The notes: generated by a model from the sequence alone, not told the origin. Positions 7,659 through 16,597 are shown, counted from the first letter of the stretch. The stretch: 64,000 bases of DNA from Fibrella arboris (GCF_041321095.1 NZ_JBGGWE010000011.1:1-64000); one strand, 5' to 3'. Numbers and translations are program-made.

Positions 7659-9314
7659 CTAATACGCGTACCGACGGCGCCGAACTACCTGCCAGATAAG
7701 ACCACCAACAGCCAGGAACGCCAGGGGCACTACTACATTAAAAGCCTGCCACCAGGTACGTTCCTGCGCTAGTTTTACCGTATCGAGCGGGCGCAGGGGT
7801 ACCTCGCGGGTACGAGCCATTATCAAGCCTTGTGGATCAACCATGTAATCGATTGCGTTCAGGACAAACTCTTTATTAGCAAACTGATTGCGCGAGAAAC
7901 GATCATAGCCTAGCGGAAGTGGCGCTTTACGTTTGTAATCGACATCATTCACCATCAGGTCTCCATCCGAGCAGATAAACACTTTACCAGTTGCTGCGCT
8001 CTGCTTAAACGACCGCGCTACCGAATCGGGCACTAGTTGGTTGGCATACAACGACGTGAACTTTCCTTCCAACAATACGCTAACTGCCTTGACACCTCCC
8101 GTGTAGGTTGCCGGATCTGGCTGTTGCCGGGCCTCATTGTACGACACCAGCGTTGGCAATTTAAGAATAGTCGTGTAAGGTGATGTTTTCAGTAAAACCG
8201 TTTTCGCAACACCCCGCACTCGTATGGTATCAACCGTACTAATAAAACGGCCATATACCGCATCCAGATTTCGGGTAATGGGGCTTTCCCCAAAGGAGTT
8301 CAGCACGGGATAGAATCGCCAGGGGACCAACTGTACATTTGGCTTGTCTCCCAACGTACCTACGTTAAGCGGAATTACGCCACATGTCAGGTCTTTCACC
8401 ATATCACGGTTGACACGGGCGCCCCAGTTAAAAAATAGGTCGTCAAGTCCTAAGGGCATGGGCTGTGCATACGAACCTTCTGAACTTACGCTGTCTACCC
8501 GCTGACCATCAACAAAAAACAGTGCGCTCCCCCCTTTCACCACATACTGATCTAGTTTGAATACATCGCTTTCTGAAAACGGCTTATCAGGTTTCATGAT
8601 CATCAGTGCATCAACACCTTCGATTGGGCCAGGCTTCGTTAAATCGACAAAAAACAGATCGTACTGTTCCTGAATGGAGGCCAACAAGTCAGAAAATCGC
8701 TCGGGGGGTACCTGTGTGTGACCGTAGACCATGCCCACCCGCCGCCGACTCCCTTCCGGCTGCGTCAATCGCCGGATGGCTGCTGCCAGCTGATACTCTA
8801 CGCCCTCATAGGACTGATTCAATTGCTCGGCAGGGGTAGCCGCTTTATTTCCCTTAAGTAACAGCACACCTATTTCTTTTCCTTCGTAACTGACTACAGC
8901 TCCTGGCACAATAAGCTGCTCAGTTCGTGTTCCCCCCTGATTGGCAAATAGGTTGGTGGGCTGCAATCCCAATTTCGCCAGGCTTTCCAACCGTTTCATT
9001 TGCTCCTCCGACGTACCTGTAATCGGATCAATGAATCGGAAACTAATGTTACTTCCAGCTTCTGATTCAAACTCCTCTACCGTTTCACGAACGGCCGTTT
9101 CAAGGCGCTTGAAGCCAGGAGGCAACTTTCCTGTCAGAAAAACATCGATATGTACACGCGCAGGCAACGTACCCAGTAGTTGCTGAGTACCTTCCGAGAG
9201 TGTATAGCGCCTGTCACTCGTCAGATCGAGCCGGGTATACACGAAAGCTGAAAGTGCGTTTATAAGTAGTAAGCCTACTCCAAAAAGCAGGAAGCGTTTA
9301 ATAGTCAGTGGCAT
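7659..9314 (-). CDS. gldG: Gliding motility ABC transporter component GldG
   Basis: About 551 residues from ATG 9314 (MPLTIKRFLLFGVGLLL). GldG is the periplasmic/membrane partner of GldF and GldA in gliding bacteria and belongs to the ABC_transp_aux family. There is an N-terminal anchor (residues 5-27), the signature LTSDRRYTLSEGTQQLL, a large extracytoplasmic region containing the family segment GVEYQLAAAIRRL, and a C-terminal membrane helix (VVVPLAFLAVGGLIW) ending in Arg-rich RRRRYAY. The open frame continues to 9389, but those 25 codons run through a carA-side terminator, so 9314 is preferred. gldF is not adjacent. Confidence 0.9.
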   Translation of the reverse strand: MPLTIKRFLLFGVGLLLINALSAFVYTRLDLTSDRRYTLSEGTQQLLGTLPARVHIDVFLTGKLPPGFKRLETAVRETVEEFESEAGSNISFRFIDPITGTSEEQMKRLESLAKLGLQPTNLFANQGGTRTEQLIVPGAVVSYEGKEIGVLLLKGNKAATPAEQLNQSYEGVEYQLAAAIRRLTQPEGSRRRVGMVYGHTQVPPERFSDLLASIQEQYDLFFVDLTKPGPIEGVDALMIMKPDKPFSESDVFKLDQYVVKGGSALFFVDGQRVDSVSSEGSYAQPMPLGLDDLFFNWGARVNRDMVKDLTCGVIPLNVGTLGDKPNVQLVPWRFYPVLNSFGESPITRNLDAVYGRFISTVDTIRVRGVAKTVLLKTSPYTTILKLPTLVSYNEARQQPDPATYTGGVKAVSVLLEGKFTSLYANQLVPDSVARSFKQSAATGKVFICSDGDLMVNDVDYKRKAPLPLGYDRFSRNQFANKEFVLNAIDYMVDPQGLIMARTREVPLRPLDTVKLAQERTWWQAFNVVVPLAFLAVGGLIWQVVRRRRYAY

Positions 9315-9328
9315 AGACCTTATTAACG

Positions 9329-9357
9329 AAAAAGCCGACGCCGTTAAGGCGTCGGCT
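9329..9357 (-). terminator. carA terminator
   Basis: Perfect 10-bp arms AGCCGACGCC/GGCGTCGGCT (9333-9342, 9348-9357) with loop GTTAA. On the minus strand the stem is followed by TTTTT. It lies between carA and gldG and shows that the extended gldG frame is not translated. Confidence 0.8.
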
Positions 9358-9430
9358 CTACGAAAATTGAAAAAAGACATTAGCGCCATGCGCCCGGTAA
9401 GGCACTGGCCAGAAGTTACTCTTCTTTCTT

Positions 9431-10531
9431 CTACCGCATCAACTTTATGAAGTCATCAAAAAGGTAACGCGAATCGTGTGGGCCGGGCGAGGCTTCCGGG
9501 TGATATTGCACCGAGAAGGCAGGCTTGTCTTTGCGCCGAATGCCCTCAATGGTTTTATCGTTGAGGTTAATGTGGGTCACTTCTACATTGGCGTGATCCA
9601 TTACCTCATCGGCCATTACGGCAAAACCATGGTTCTGTGAAGTTACCTCGCATAATCCGGTAATCAGGTTCTTGACCGGGTGGTTGAGGCCACGGTGGCC
9701 GTTGTGCATCTTATAAGTGCCGATTCCGCTAGCCAGCGACAAGATCTGATGGCCCAGGCAAATGCCAAATAGTGGTTTTTCGGTATCCAACGCCTGCTTT
9801 ACAGTATCTACAGCATAGGGCATGGCGGCAGGATCACCGGGGCCATTAGAGATAAAGAAACCATCGGGACTAAATGCCTGCAATTCCGCAAAAGACGTTT
9901 TCGCTGGAAAAACCTTGCAGTAGGCCCCCCGATCAGCCAGGTTCTGAACAATGCTTTTCTTAACACCCAAATCTAGCACAGCAACCCGGAAACGGGCGTC
10001 TTGTTGCCCTAGTTCGTAGGTAGCTGGTGTACATACTTCAGATGATAATTCAAGTCCTGCCATATCAGGTACGTTGGCCAATTCATTCCGCAATAAATCA
10101 GCATCCAGTATGACAGAGGAAATGATGCAATTCATCACGCCCTTGTCCCGGATATGCCGCACAAGTTGGCGGGTATCTATTCCGTGAATCCCGACAATAT
10201 TGGCCTGCTCAAAGTACTGCTGCAGTGAGCCATCTGCTAAATGTCGCGAGTAGGTTGGCGAAAAGAAATTGCAAACCATTGCCCGGATTTTTACGCCGGC
10301 CGACTCCTCTTCAGCCCCTAGCTGAACACCATAATTGCCAATGTGCGACGTTGTGTTGACGATCACCTGACCAAAATACGACGGATCCGTGTAAATTTCC
10401 TGATAGCCGGTCATGCCGGTGTTGAAACAAATTTCACCACCAGCTGTACCCATTTTGCCAAGAGCAAAACCTTTGAATACAGTACCATCCTGCAAAACCA
10501 GTAATGCTTCGGGTTGTTGAGGGCGTGTCAT
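9431..10531 (-). CDS. carA: Carbamoyl-phosphate synthase small (glutaminase) subunit
   Basis: 366 residues. CarA hydrolyses glutamine and channels ammonia to CarB for carbamoyl phosphate, feeding pyrimidine and arginine synthesis. The N-terminal CPSase domain has LVLQDGTVFKG, EICFNTGMTGYQE and GIHGIDTRQLVRHIRDKG. The class I amidotransferase domain has SNGPGDPAAM, the nucleophile elbow FGICLGHQIL with its catalytic Cys, and QYHPEASPGPHDSRYLF with the His/Glu pair. carB is not in the window. It follows the rplQ terminator by about 25 bp with no clear -7 box, so read-through from the ribosomal operon is possible. Confidence 0.96.
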   Translation of the reverse strand: MTRPQQPEALLVLQDGTVFKGFALGKMGTAGGEICFNTGMTGYQEIYTDPSYFGQVIVNTTSHIGNYGVQLGAEEESAGVKIRAMVCNFFSPTYSRHLADGSLQQYFEQANIVGIHGIDTRQLVRHIRDKGVMNCIISSVILDADLLRNELANVPDMAGLELSSEVCTPATYELGQQDARFRVAVLDLGVKKSIVQNLADRGAYCKVFPAKTSFAELQAFSPDGFFISNGPGDPAAMPYAVDTVKQALDTEKPLFGICLGHQILSLASGIGTYKMHNGHRGLNHPVKNLITGLCEVTSQNHGFAVMADEVMDHANVEVTHINLNDKTIEGIRRKDKPAFSVQYHPEASPGPHDSRYLFDDFIKLMR

Positions 10532-10556
10532 TATGGTATAATTGATGTTTTTGGTT

Positions 10557-10589
10557 AAAAAAAAGGGTTAACCGAAAACCGGTTAACCC
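10557..10589 (-). terminator. Terminator after the ribosomal supercluster
   Basis: Arms GGGTTAACCG/CGGTTAACCC (10565-10574, 10580-10589) form a 10-bp stem followed on the minus strand by eight T. It lies 27 bp after the rplQ stop and closes the rplC-rplQ gene series. Confidence 0.88.
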
Positions 10590-10616
10590 CATTTCTTTAT
10601 GACGAATAGCTTCTCA

Positions 10617-11252
10617 CTATTCAGCGGCGGGCTTTGTTTCGTCATCCTTCGTCTCTTCAGCAGCAGGCGCTTCATCAGTTGATGTAGCTTCAGCTACAGG
10701 TGCCTCTTCGGCAGCTGCCACTGGCGCTTCGTCAACAGGAGCCTCTTCAACTACTTCGGCCGAAGGGGCTTCTTCCGTAGCTGCTGCTACGGGAGTCTCC
10801 TCAGTTGTTCCTTCTGTCTTGCGACCTGCCCCACCCCGACGGCTACGACGAGTCTTGGTAGTAGCCTGTTCAGCGGCAGCAGCCAACAACGTTTCGTTGA
10901 AATCGACCAGTTCGATCAGGCAGGTTTCAGCAGCGTCACCTTTCCGGTTGCCCAGTTTGATGATGCGGGTGTATCCGCCAGGGCGAGAAGCGATCTTATC
11001 CGACACAACGCCGAACAGTTCCTTCATGCCCTCTTTGTGGTTCAGTGACTGGAAGACAACTTTACGATTCTGGTTGTTATCTTCTTTGGCACGCGTTAGA
11101 ATCGGCTCAACATACTTACGAAGCTCTTTCGCCTTCGCAACCGTAGTCTCGATCCGCTTGTGCATAATCAGCGAAACGGCCATATTCGACAGCATTGCGT
11201 CGCGGTGCGAATGGGTTCGGCTGAGGTGATTATCTTTTTTACCGTGTCTCAT
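10617..11252 (-). CDS. rplQ: 50S ribosomal protein L17 with acidic C-terminal extension
   Basis: 211 residues. The first about 115 residues are normal L17 (MRHGKKDNHLSRTHSHRDAML, LVAKAKELRKYVEPI-type helix, RPGGYTRIIKLGNRKGDAAETCLIEL). A roughly 75-residue tail follows that is almost entirely Ala, Glu, Pro, Val and Asp (EEAPVDEAPVAAAEEAP-like repeats), preceded by a basic RRSRRGGAGR stretch. Such tails occur on L17 of Bacteroidota and should be disordered and surface-exposed. L17 lies near the nascent-chain exit tunnel. It is the last gene of the ribosomal series. Confidence 0.95.
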   Translation of the reverse strand: MRHGKKDNHLSRTHSHRDAMLSNMAVSLIMHKRIETTVAKAKELRKYVEPILTRAKEDNNQNRKVVFQSLNHKEGMKELFGVVSDKIASRPGGYTRIIKLGNRKGDAAETCLIELVDFNETLLAAAAEQATTKTRRSRRGGAGRKTEGTTEETPVAAATEEAPSAEVVEEAPVDEAPVAAAEEAPVAEATSTDEAPAAEETKDDETKPAAE

Positions 11253-11258
11253 TGTAGT

Positions 11259-11326
11259 AGTTTGTCGTTTGTCGTTTGTCGTTCGAAGCGACTAAACGTC
11301 AAGCTTCGAACGGTAAACGTCAAACT
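11259..11326. repeat. Imperfect hairpin between rpoA and rplQ
   Basis: Core arms CGTTCGAAGC/GCTTCGAACG (11280-11289, 11303-11312) are flanked on one side by three tandem TTTGTCG units and on the other by GTAAACGTCAAACT. It lies inside the operon, so it is more likely an RNA processing or stability hairpin than a full terminator. It resembles the GTTTAC-type repeats in style but not in sequence. Confidence 0.5.
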
Positions 11327-11330
11327 GAGC

Positions 11331-12320
11331 TTATTCTTCGTCTAACCGATACTTCACAACGTCCATACCAAAGGTCAGACCTTTATCAGCAACCAATTGC
11401 TCTAATTCAGTCAGCGACTTCTTACCAAAGTTGCGGAACTTCATCATATCCGATATCTCCAGACGCACCAAATCGCCCAATGTCCGTACTTCGGCAGACT
11501 TCAGGCAGTTGTAGGCACGCACTGACAGGTCCAGATCAGCCAGTGACGTTTTGAGTAGCTTGCGCATATGCAGCATCTCTTCGTCAACGACATTGTCTTC
11601 TTCCGGCTTCACGGTGTCAAACGTCATCGTCTGATCCGAGAACAGCATGAAGTGTTGGATCAGGATATGAGCAGCGCCTTTCAACGCCTCTTCCGGATGA
11701 ATTGAGCCGTCGGTCTCGATATCGAGCACCAGCTTTTCATAGTCCGTCTTTTGCTCAACCCGCGTGTTTTCAACACCAAATTTCACATTCTTCACGGGTG
11801 TATATACCGCATCGATTGGAATATGTCCAAACGGCAGTTCGTTGGCCCGTGGCTCATCGGCAGGAACGTACCCACGACCTTTCTCAACGAAGATTTCCAT
11901 CTCCAGGTCACGTGTATTATCGATGTTACAAATAACCAGATCTGGATTCAACACTTCAAAAGAAGCTGTAGCTTTGCTGATATCACCAGCTTTGAGCACC
12001 GACTGACCTTTGATGTTTACCGTGATCTTGTTGTCGACCATGTCGTTAACCTTCTTAAACCGAACCATTTTCAGGTTCAGAATGATCTCGGTTACATCTT
12101 CAACAACGCCTTCAATCGAAGAGAATTCGTGCAGAACGCCGGGAAATTTGACGCTTGTGATGGCGTAACCTTCCAGCGACGACAGCAGTATGCGGCGTAA
12201 AGCATTTCCTATCGTAACGCCATAACCCTTTTCGAGAGGCTTAAACTCAAATACACCGTGAAAGTCGTCGGCTTTTTCCATTACGACTTTATCGGGCATT
12301 TGGAAAGCTAATATAGACAT
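11331..12320 (-). CDS. rpoA: RNA polymerase alpha subunit
   Basis: 329 residues. The N-terminal assembly domain carries FKPLEKGYGVTIGNALRRILLSSLEGYA, then VLHEFSSIEGVVEDV. The C-terminal domain that contacts upstream DNA and activators has LSVRAYNCLKSAEVRTLGDLVRL and FRNFGKKSLTELE (residues about 250-315). It sits in the usual alpha-operon order between rpsD and rplQ. A 12-bp inverted repeat precedes it and a hairpin follows. Confidence 0.97.
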   Translation of the reverse strand: MSILAFQMPDKVVMEKADDFHGVFEFKPLEKGYGVTIGNALRRILLSSLEGYAITSVKFPGVLHEFSSIEGVVEDVTEIILNLKMVRFKKVNDMVDNKITVNIKGQSVLKAGDISKATASFEVLNPDLVICNIDNTRDLEMEIFVEKGRGYVPADEPRANELPFGHIPIDAVYTPVKNVKFGVENTRVEQKTDYEKLVLDIETDGSIHPEEALKGAAHILIQHFMLFSDQTMTFDTVKPEEDNVVDEEMLHMRKLLKTSLADLDLSVRAYNCLKSAEVRTLGDLVRLEISDMMKFRNFGKKSLTELEQLVADKGLTFGMDVVKYRLDEE

Positions 12321-12354
12321 ACCTTTTCGTGGTTAACAGCCTAAAATTAAGACT

Positions 12355-12407
12355 ACAGTTGGTCGAAGCAGCTCGCAGATATACTGCCAACCACATCGAC
12401 CAACTGT
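12355..12407. repeat. 12-bp inverted repeat between rpsD and rpoA
   Basis: ACAGTTGGTCGA (12355-12366) pairs with TCGACCAACTGT (12396-12407) across a 29-base loop, within the 96-bp gap. There is no T run. It is an intra-operon hairpin, possibly regulatory. Confidence 0.5.
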
Positions 12408-12416
12408 ACTCATTTA

Positions 12417-13022
12417 TTACTTAGAGTACAATTCAACGATCAATTGTTCGTTGACGTTCTCAGGAATTTGATCACGTTCAGGGTAGCTGATAAACGTACC
12501 AGCTAATTGTTGCTGATCCCACTCCAGCCAATTAAACCGCTTTGCATTACGAGCCGACAGGCTGGTTGTAATGGCTTCAAGCGATTTCGATTTCTCACGT
12601 ACAGCGATAATCTGACCGGGCTTCAGCGAGTACGAAGCAATGTTCACTACTTCGCCATCAACAGTAATATGTTTGTGAGCCACCAACTGGCGGGCAGCCC
12701 GACGAGTTGAAGCAATACCCATCCGATAAACGGTATTGTCTAAACGGGCTTCGCAGAGTTTCAGCAGGTTTTCGCCTGTGATACCTTCCTTAACAGCAGC
12801 CCGATGAAACAATCCGCGGAACTGACGCTCCAGGATACCATAGATGTACTTCACTTTTTGTTTTGCCTGAAGCTGCTCAGCATATTCTGAGGTCTTACGC
12901 TTCCGGCCGCGTCCGTGCATACCGGGCGCATAGTTTTTCTTTTGTAAGGCTTTGACAGGGCCGATGATAGCCTCACCAAACTTACGGGCAATTTTGCCTT
13001 TTGGGCCAATATAACGTGCCAT
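12417..13022 (-). CDS. rpsD: 30S ribosomal protein S4
   Basis: 201 residues from ATG 13022 (MARYIGPKGKIARKFGE). The frame is open to 13061, but the 13 extra residues are unlike S4. The S4 RNA-binding domain shows RLDNTVYRMGIASTRRAARQLVAHKHITVDG (residues about 90-120). In E. coli S4 represses the alpha operon; here it lies between rpsK and rpoA in that same order. The zinc-type N-terminal cysteines of some S4 proteins are absent. Confidence 0.96.
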   Translation of the reverse strand: MARYIGPKGKIARKFGEAIIGPVKALQKKNYAPGMHGRGRKRKTSEYAEQLQAKQKVKYIYGILERQFRGLFHRAAVKEGITGENLLKLCEARLDNTVYRMGIASTRRAARQLVAHKHITVDGEVVNIASYSLKPGQIIAVREKSKSLEAITTSLSARNAKRFNWLEWDQQQLAGTFISYPERDQIPENVNEQLIVELYSK

Positions 13023-13153
13023 TATAAGAAATGAATAATGTGAAAAAGAGATCAGACACAACTCAATGTCGCCTAACCGTATTCATTGCTGCGGCAATAA
13101 CCTGACTATAATTAACTACTATGCCAAATGATTGCAATCAACTTTAACCAATA

Positions 13154-13549
13154 CTATACGCGCCGACGTTTGGGAGGGCGGCAACCGTTATGGGGCAGCG
13201 GGGTAATATCACGGATTGTAGTCACTTCGATACCCGTATTCTGTACAGTCCGAATAGCCGATTCACGACCAGCGCCTGGACCTTTTACAAACACTTCTGC
13301 CTTCCGCATGCCCAATTCATGGGCCACTTGTGCGCAGTTCTGTGCAGCTGTCTGAGCCGCATAAGGGGTATTTTTCTTCGAACCACGGAAGCCCATCTTA
13401 CCGGCAGATGCCCATGAGATGACCTGACCGTTCATGTTCGTGATCGAAATGATAATGTTGTTGAAGGTAGCCCGGATGTGCACCTGACCTACTGACTCAA
13501 CTACGACGACCCGCTTTTTAGCTTTGTCTTTACGTTTTGCTTGTGCCAT
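13154..13549 (-). CDS. rpsK: 30S ribosomal protein S11
   Basis: 131 residues. S11 lines the platform of the small subunit at the mRNA exit. Diagnostic parts are VHIRATFNNIIISITNMNG, the SAGKMGFRGSKKNTPYAAQ segment and the C-terminal TTIRDITPLPHNGCRPPKRRRV. A basic KRKDKAKKR stretch at the N-terminus is the usual Bacteroidota variant. It is followed by rpsD after 131 bp. Confidence 0.97.
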   Translation of the reverse strand: MAQAKRKDKAKKRVVVVESVGQVHIRATFNNIIISITNMNGQVISWASAGKMGFRGSKKNTPYAAQTAAQNCAQVAHELGMRKAEVFVKGPGAGRESAIRTVQNTGIEVTTIRDITPLPHNGCRPPKRRRV

Positions 13550-13681
13550 TTGCTTAGATAATCGTCATTAGAATGAAGCGGTCACTTATTGTCATCAATA
13601 ATCATTTGCCGAAAGCATTGTGCTAAACGATGAATGACTAGCTAATCACAATGAATGACGTTTCAATGCATGACCAGTTAC
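13550..13681. other. Intra-operon gap with iterated GTCATT/AATGAC units
   Basis: The 132-bp gap between rpsM and rpsK has no gene. It holds several GTCATT and AATGAC copies on both strands (for example near 13563, 13633 and 13656), which could fold into an imperfect long hairpin. No -7 box was found. Confidence 0.35.
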
Positions 13682-14059
13682 TTATTTCGTTGCTTTCTTC
13701 TTGTTGGCAACCGTCTTACGTTTCCCTTTCCGAGTCCGTGAGTTATTCTTGGTTTTCTGACCACGAACGGGCAGACCTTTGCGGTGACGTAGACCACGGT
13801 AGCAACCGATGTCCATCAACCGTTTGATGCTAAGTTGCACTTCTGACTTCAGTGCACCTTCAACTTTAAACTCTTCGCTGATAGCGTTACGAACAGCACT
13901 AGACTCTTCGTCGTTCCACTCACTAACTTTTTTGTTTTCATCGATACCAGCTTTTGCCAGGATCGTTTTTGCTGCGCTCCGACCGATTCCGTAGATGTAC
14001 GTCAGCGAAATAGCGCCGCGCTTCTTATCGGGGATATCAACACCTGCAATACGTGCCAT
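13682..14059 (-). CDS. rpsM: 30S ribosomal protein S13
   Basis: 125 residues. S13 sits in the head of the small subunit and contacts the P-site tRNA and the B1 bridges. Visible hallmarks are MARIAGVDIPDKKR, LTYIYGIGRSAAKTILAKAGI, the helix with RLMDIGCYRGLRHRKGLPVRGQ and the basic tail RTRKGKRKTVANKKKATK that reaches the tRNAs. It follows rpmJ directly in alpha-operon order. Confidence 0.97.
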   Translation of the reverse strand: MARIAGVDIPDKKRGAISLTYIYGIGRSAAKTILAKAGIDENKKVSEWNDEESSAVRNAISEEFKVEGALKSEVQLSIKRLMDIGCYRGLRHRKGLPVRGQKTKNNSRTRKGKRKTVANKKKATK

Positions 14060-14065
14060 GTGTGC

Positions 14066-14182
14066 TTAACCTTGTCTTTGTTTGTAACGGGGATTCTTCT
14101 TGTTGATCACGTACAGCTTCCCTTTCCGCCGGATCACGATGCAGTCTGCACTGCGCTTTTTAATTGACGCTTTAACCTTCAT
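14066..14182 (-). CDS. rpmJ: 50S ribosomal protein L36, zinc-free type
   Basis: 38 residues, too short for most ORF filters. It reads MKVKASIKKRSADC then IVIRRKGKLYV and ends NPRYKQRQG. This is L36 by length, sequence and position between infA and rpsM. The zinc ribbon of the classical form (three Cys and one His) is mostly lost: only Cys14 remains, with Ser at 11, Asn at 27 and Tyr where His is expected. It is therefore the C-minus form. Confidence 0.95.
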   Translation of the reverse strand: MKVKASIKKRSADCIVIRRKGKLYVINKKNPRYKQRQG

Positions 14183-14196
14183 GGTTGCTTGCCTGT

Positions 14197-14415
14197 TTAC
14201 TTGTAACGGTACACAATTCGCGCCTTACTCAAATCATAAGGCGACATCTCCAATTTAACACGGTCACCGGGCAGAATTTTGATGTAGTTCATCCTCATCT
14301 TTCCCGAGATGTGTGCAATCACTTCATGCTTGTTGGCGAGTTCTACCCGAAACATTGCGTTTGATAACGCTTCGAGGATCACACCATCTTGTTCAATCGA
14401 ATTCTGTTTTGCCAT
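14197..14415 (-). CDS. infA: Translation initiation factor IF-1
   Basis: 72 residues, exact family length. The single OB fold is recognisable from KQNSIEQDGVILEALSNAMFRVEL, VIAHISGKMRMNYIKILPGDRV and the ending DLSKARIVYRYK. IF-1 occupies the A site during initiation with IF-2 and IF-3. It lies 7 bp downstream of map and 14 bp upstream of rpmJ, so these are one transcript. Confidence 0.97.
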   Translation of the reverse strand: MAKQNSIEQDGVILEALSNAMFRVELANKHEVIAHISGKMRMNYIKILPGDRVKLEMSPYDLSKARIVYRYK

Positions 14416-14422
14416 ATAGACG

Positions 14423-15250
14423 TTAAACCGCTGTTGCAGTACTCAACTCGATTTCCATACTAGTTCCGGCCGTTACTGCTTCGATGTACTCGAACGTAGT
14501 CAGTATATCGACCTTTCCTTTACGAACTGCCACGGTATGTTCAAAGTGTGCCGACGGTTTACGATCAGAAGTTCGAATAGTCCACCCATCACGTTCCTGT
14601 ACAACCCCCTTCTTACCAAAATTAATCATGGGCTCAATAGCAAGCACCATACCATCTTTCAGTTTTATACCCTGACCACGCTTACCATAATTAGGTACTT
14701 GTGGCTCTTCATGCAACGATCGACCCACGCCATGTCCCACTAATTCACGCACAACAGTATAGCCAAAGTGCTCAGTGTACGATTGGATAGCATAGCCAAT
14801 ATCCCCAATCCGATTACCATCAATGGCCTTAGCTACGCCAACGTACAAAGACTCTTTTGTACGCGTTAGTAGCTTACGTGTACCCAAAGCAACTTCGCCA
14901 ACTGGGTACGTATACGCGCTGTCTGCATGGTATCCATTTCGATAAACACCGCAATCAACCGAAATAATATCGCCTTCCTGTAGCTCGTAGCTTGTTGGAA
15001 AACCGTGTACGACTACTTCGTTCACCGAAATGCACAGAGCTCCCGGAAAACGGGTTGCTGTACCATTATTGAAGCCAAGAAACGAGGGAACGCCACCGTT
15101 ATCCTTAATGAACGCCTGGGCAACGGTGTCAAGTTCCTTGGTTGTAATACCAGGACGAATCAGCTTGGCCACTTCAGCATGTGTTTTGCCTAGGACCTGA
15201 CCATTCTCACGAATGATCTCGATTTCTTCGTCGCTTCGTAATGTAATCAT
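14423..15250 (-). CDS. map: Type I methionine aminopeptidase
   Basis: 275 residues. It removes the initiator Met cotranslationally. The pita-bread fold metal ligands are visible in order: the Asp pair in ISVDCGVYRNGYHADSAYTY, His in GHGVGRSLHEEPQVPNYG, the Glu in AIEPMINFG and the Glu in the C-terminal FEHTVAV region. About 15 residues (TAGTSMEIELSTATAV) extend past the usual end. It is coupled to secY upstream by an 8-bp gap. Confidence 0.96.
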   Translation of the reverse strand: MITLRSDEEIEIIRENGQVLGKTHAEVAKLIRPGITTKELDTVAQAFIKDNGGVPSFLGFNNGTATRFPGALCISVNEVVVHGFPTSYELQEGDIISVDCGVYRNGYHADSAYTYPVGEVALGTRKLLTRTKESLYVGVAKAIDGNRIGDIGYAIQSYTEHFGYTVVRELVGHGVGRSLHEEPQVPNYGKRGQGIKLKDGMVLAIEPMINFGKKGVVQERDGWTIRTSDRKPSAHFEHTVAVRKGKVDILTTFEYIEAVTAGTSMEIELSTATAV

Positions 15251-15258
15251 ACTGTGTA

Positions 15259-16572
15259 TTAAGCAGGTACACCTTCTGTACGTCCCTTCACTCGACCAGA
15301 CTTCATCAGGCCTTCGTAACGACGCATGAGCAGATAGCTTTCAATCTGTTGCAGCGTATCCAATACAACACCAACCATAATAAGTAATGACGTTCCACCA
15401 AAGAAGGAAGCGAAACTCGATGTCATACCTAGTTGGCTGGCCAATGAAGGAAGAATAGCCACGATAGCCAGCATAACAGCGCCCGGTAACGTAATGTGGT
15501 CAAGCACAGTACCAATGTATTCAGACGTTGACAAACCTGGCTTAACACCGGGAATAAAACCACCGCTTCGTTTCATATCATCAGATATCTGAACAGGGTT
15601 AACCGAGATAGCTGTGTAAAAAAACGTGAAGACAATGATCAGGAAGGCAAATAACAGGTTGTACTGCCAGGACGTATAGTCCTGGAAGGTATTATACAAC
15701 GAAGCCATCGTCTCACTCTTCTCAGCGCCCAATCCAAAGGCAAAGCCTGGAATGAACATGAGTGCCTGAGCAAAAATGATCGGCATTACACCAGCGGCAT
15801 TAAGCTTCAATGGCAAATATTGCCGTTGACCACCAACAACTTTATTTCCAACAACCTGTTTAGCATACTGGATTGGAATTCGACGCACCGCCTGAGTGAG
15901 CAATACGGCACCCATGATGACGAAGTACAGACCAACCATTTCAATAAAGAAAATAAAGATCTGTGACGTACCCCGTGATAGAGCCTCACCGTAAATAGCA
16001 CCTGGAAGCCGTGATACGATACCGATCATGATGATCATAGAAATACCGTTTCCGATCCCTTTATCAGTGATACGCTCACCAAGCCACATACAGAAAATAG
16101 TACCAGCCGTCAGGATGAAAACAGCGGCAATCGTGAACAACGTCCGGTCGATAAATAAGGCATCGGCCGGAATAGTTGTACGGATGTATGTAATCGCCTG
16201 AACAGCTGTCACGAAGATGGTTAACACCCGCGTAATTTGGTTCAGCTTCTTCCGGCCCGACTCGCCTTCCTTTTGCATTTTCTGGAAGTAGGGCAGCGCC
16301 AACGTCAACAATTGAATAGCAATTGATGCCGAGATATAGGGCATGATACCCAACGCAAAGATGGATGCCTTACTAAAAGCTCCACCTAAAAACGTATCCA
16401 ACAGACCTAGCAATCCCTGAGGACGCAGGTTTAAACGGGCCGGATCGACACCGGGGAGCACGATGTGCGTACCCAGCCGGAAGACCGTTATAAACAAAAG
16501 AGTGTTGAGGATACGCGTCCTCAACTCCTCAATTGAGAAGATATTCTTAATAGTCTCTATGAAACGGTTCAT
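15259..16572 (-). CDS. secY: Protein translocase subunit SecY
   Basis: 437 residues with ten hydrophobic segments, the pore of the Sec translocon. Hallmarks are LRTRILNTLLFITVFRLGTHI, the plug/loop segment with FLGGAFSKASIFALGIMPYISASI, GERITDKGIGNGISMIIMIGI, KLNAAGVMPIIFA and the cytosolic loop MKRSGGFIPGVKPG. It lies between rplO and map as in many Bacteroidota. Spacing to both is short, indicating co-transcription with the ribosomal genes. Confidence 0.97.
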   Translation of the reverse strand: MNRFIETIKNIFSIEELRTRILNTLLFITVFRLGTHIVLPGVDPARLNLRPQGLLGLLDTFLGGAFSKASIFALGIMPYISASIAIQLLTLALPYFQKMQKEGESGRKKLNQITRVLTIFVTAVQAITYIRTTIPADALFIDRTLFTIAAVFILTAGTIFCMWLGERITDKGIGNGISMIIMIGIVSRLPGAIYGEALSRGTSQIFIFFIEMVGLYFVIMGAVLLTQAVRRIPIQYAKQVVGNKVVGGQRQYLPLKLNAAGVMPIIFAQALMFIPGFAFGLGAEKSETMASLYNTFQDYTSWQYNLLFAFLIIVFTFFYTAISVNPVQISDDMKRSGGFIPGVKPGLSTSEYIGTVLDHITLPGAVMLAIVAILPSLASQLGMTSSFASFFGGTSLLIMVGVVLDTLQQIESYLLMRRYEGLMKSGRVKGRTEGVPA

Positions 16573-16597
16573 ACAAGTCGTACGCGGCTTCCGGTGG

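Noticed and set aside
9315..9389. Extended N-terminus for gldG
   Set aside because: The region contains the carA terminator stem with its T run on the minus strand.
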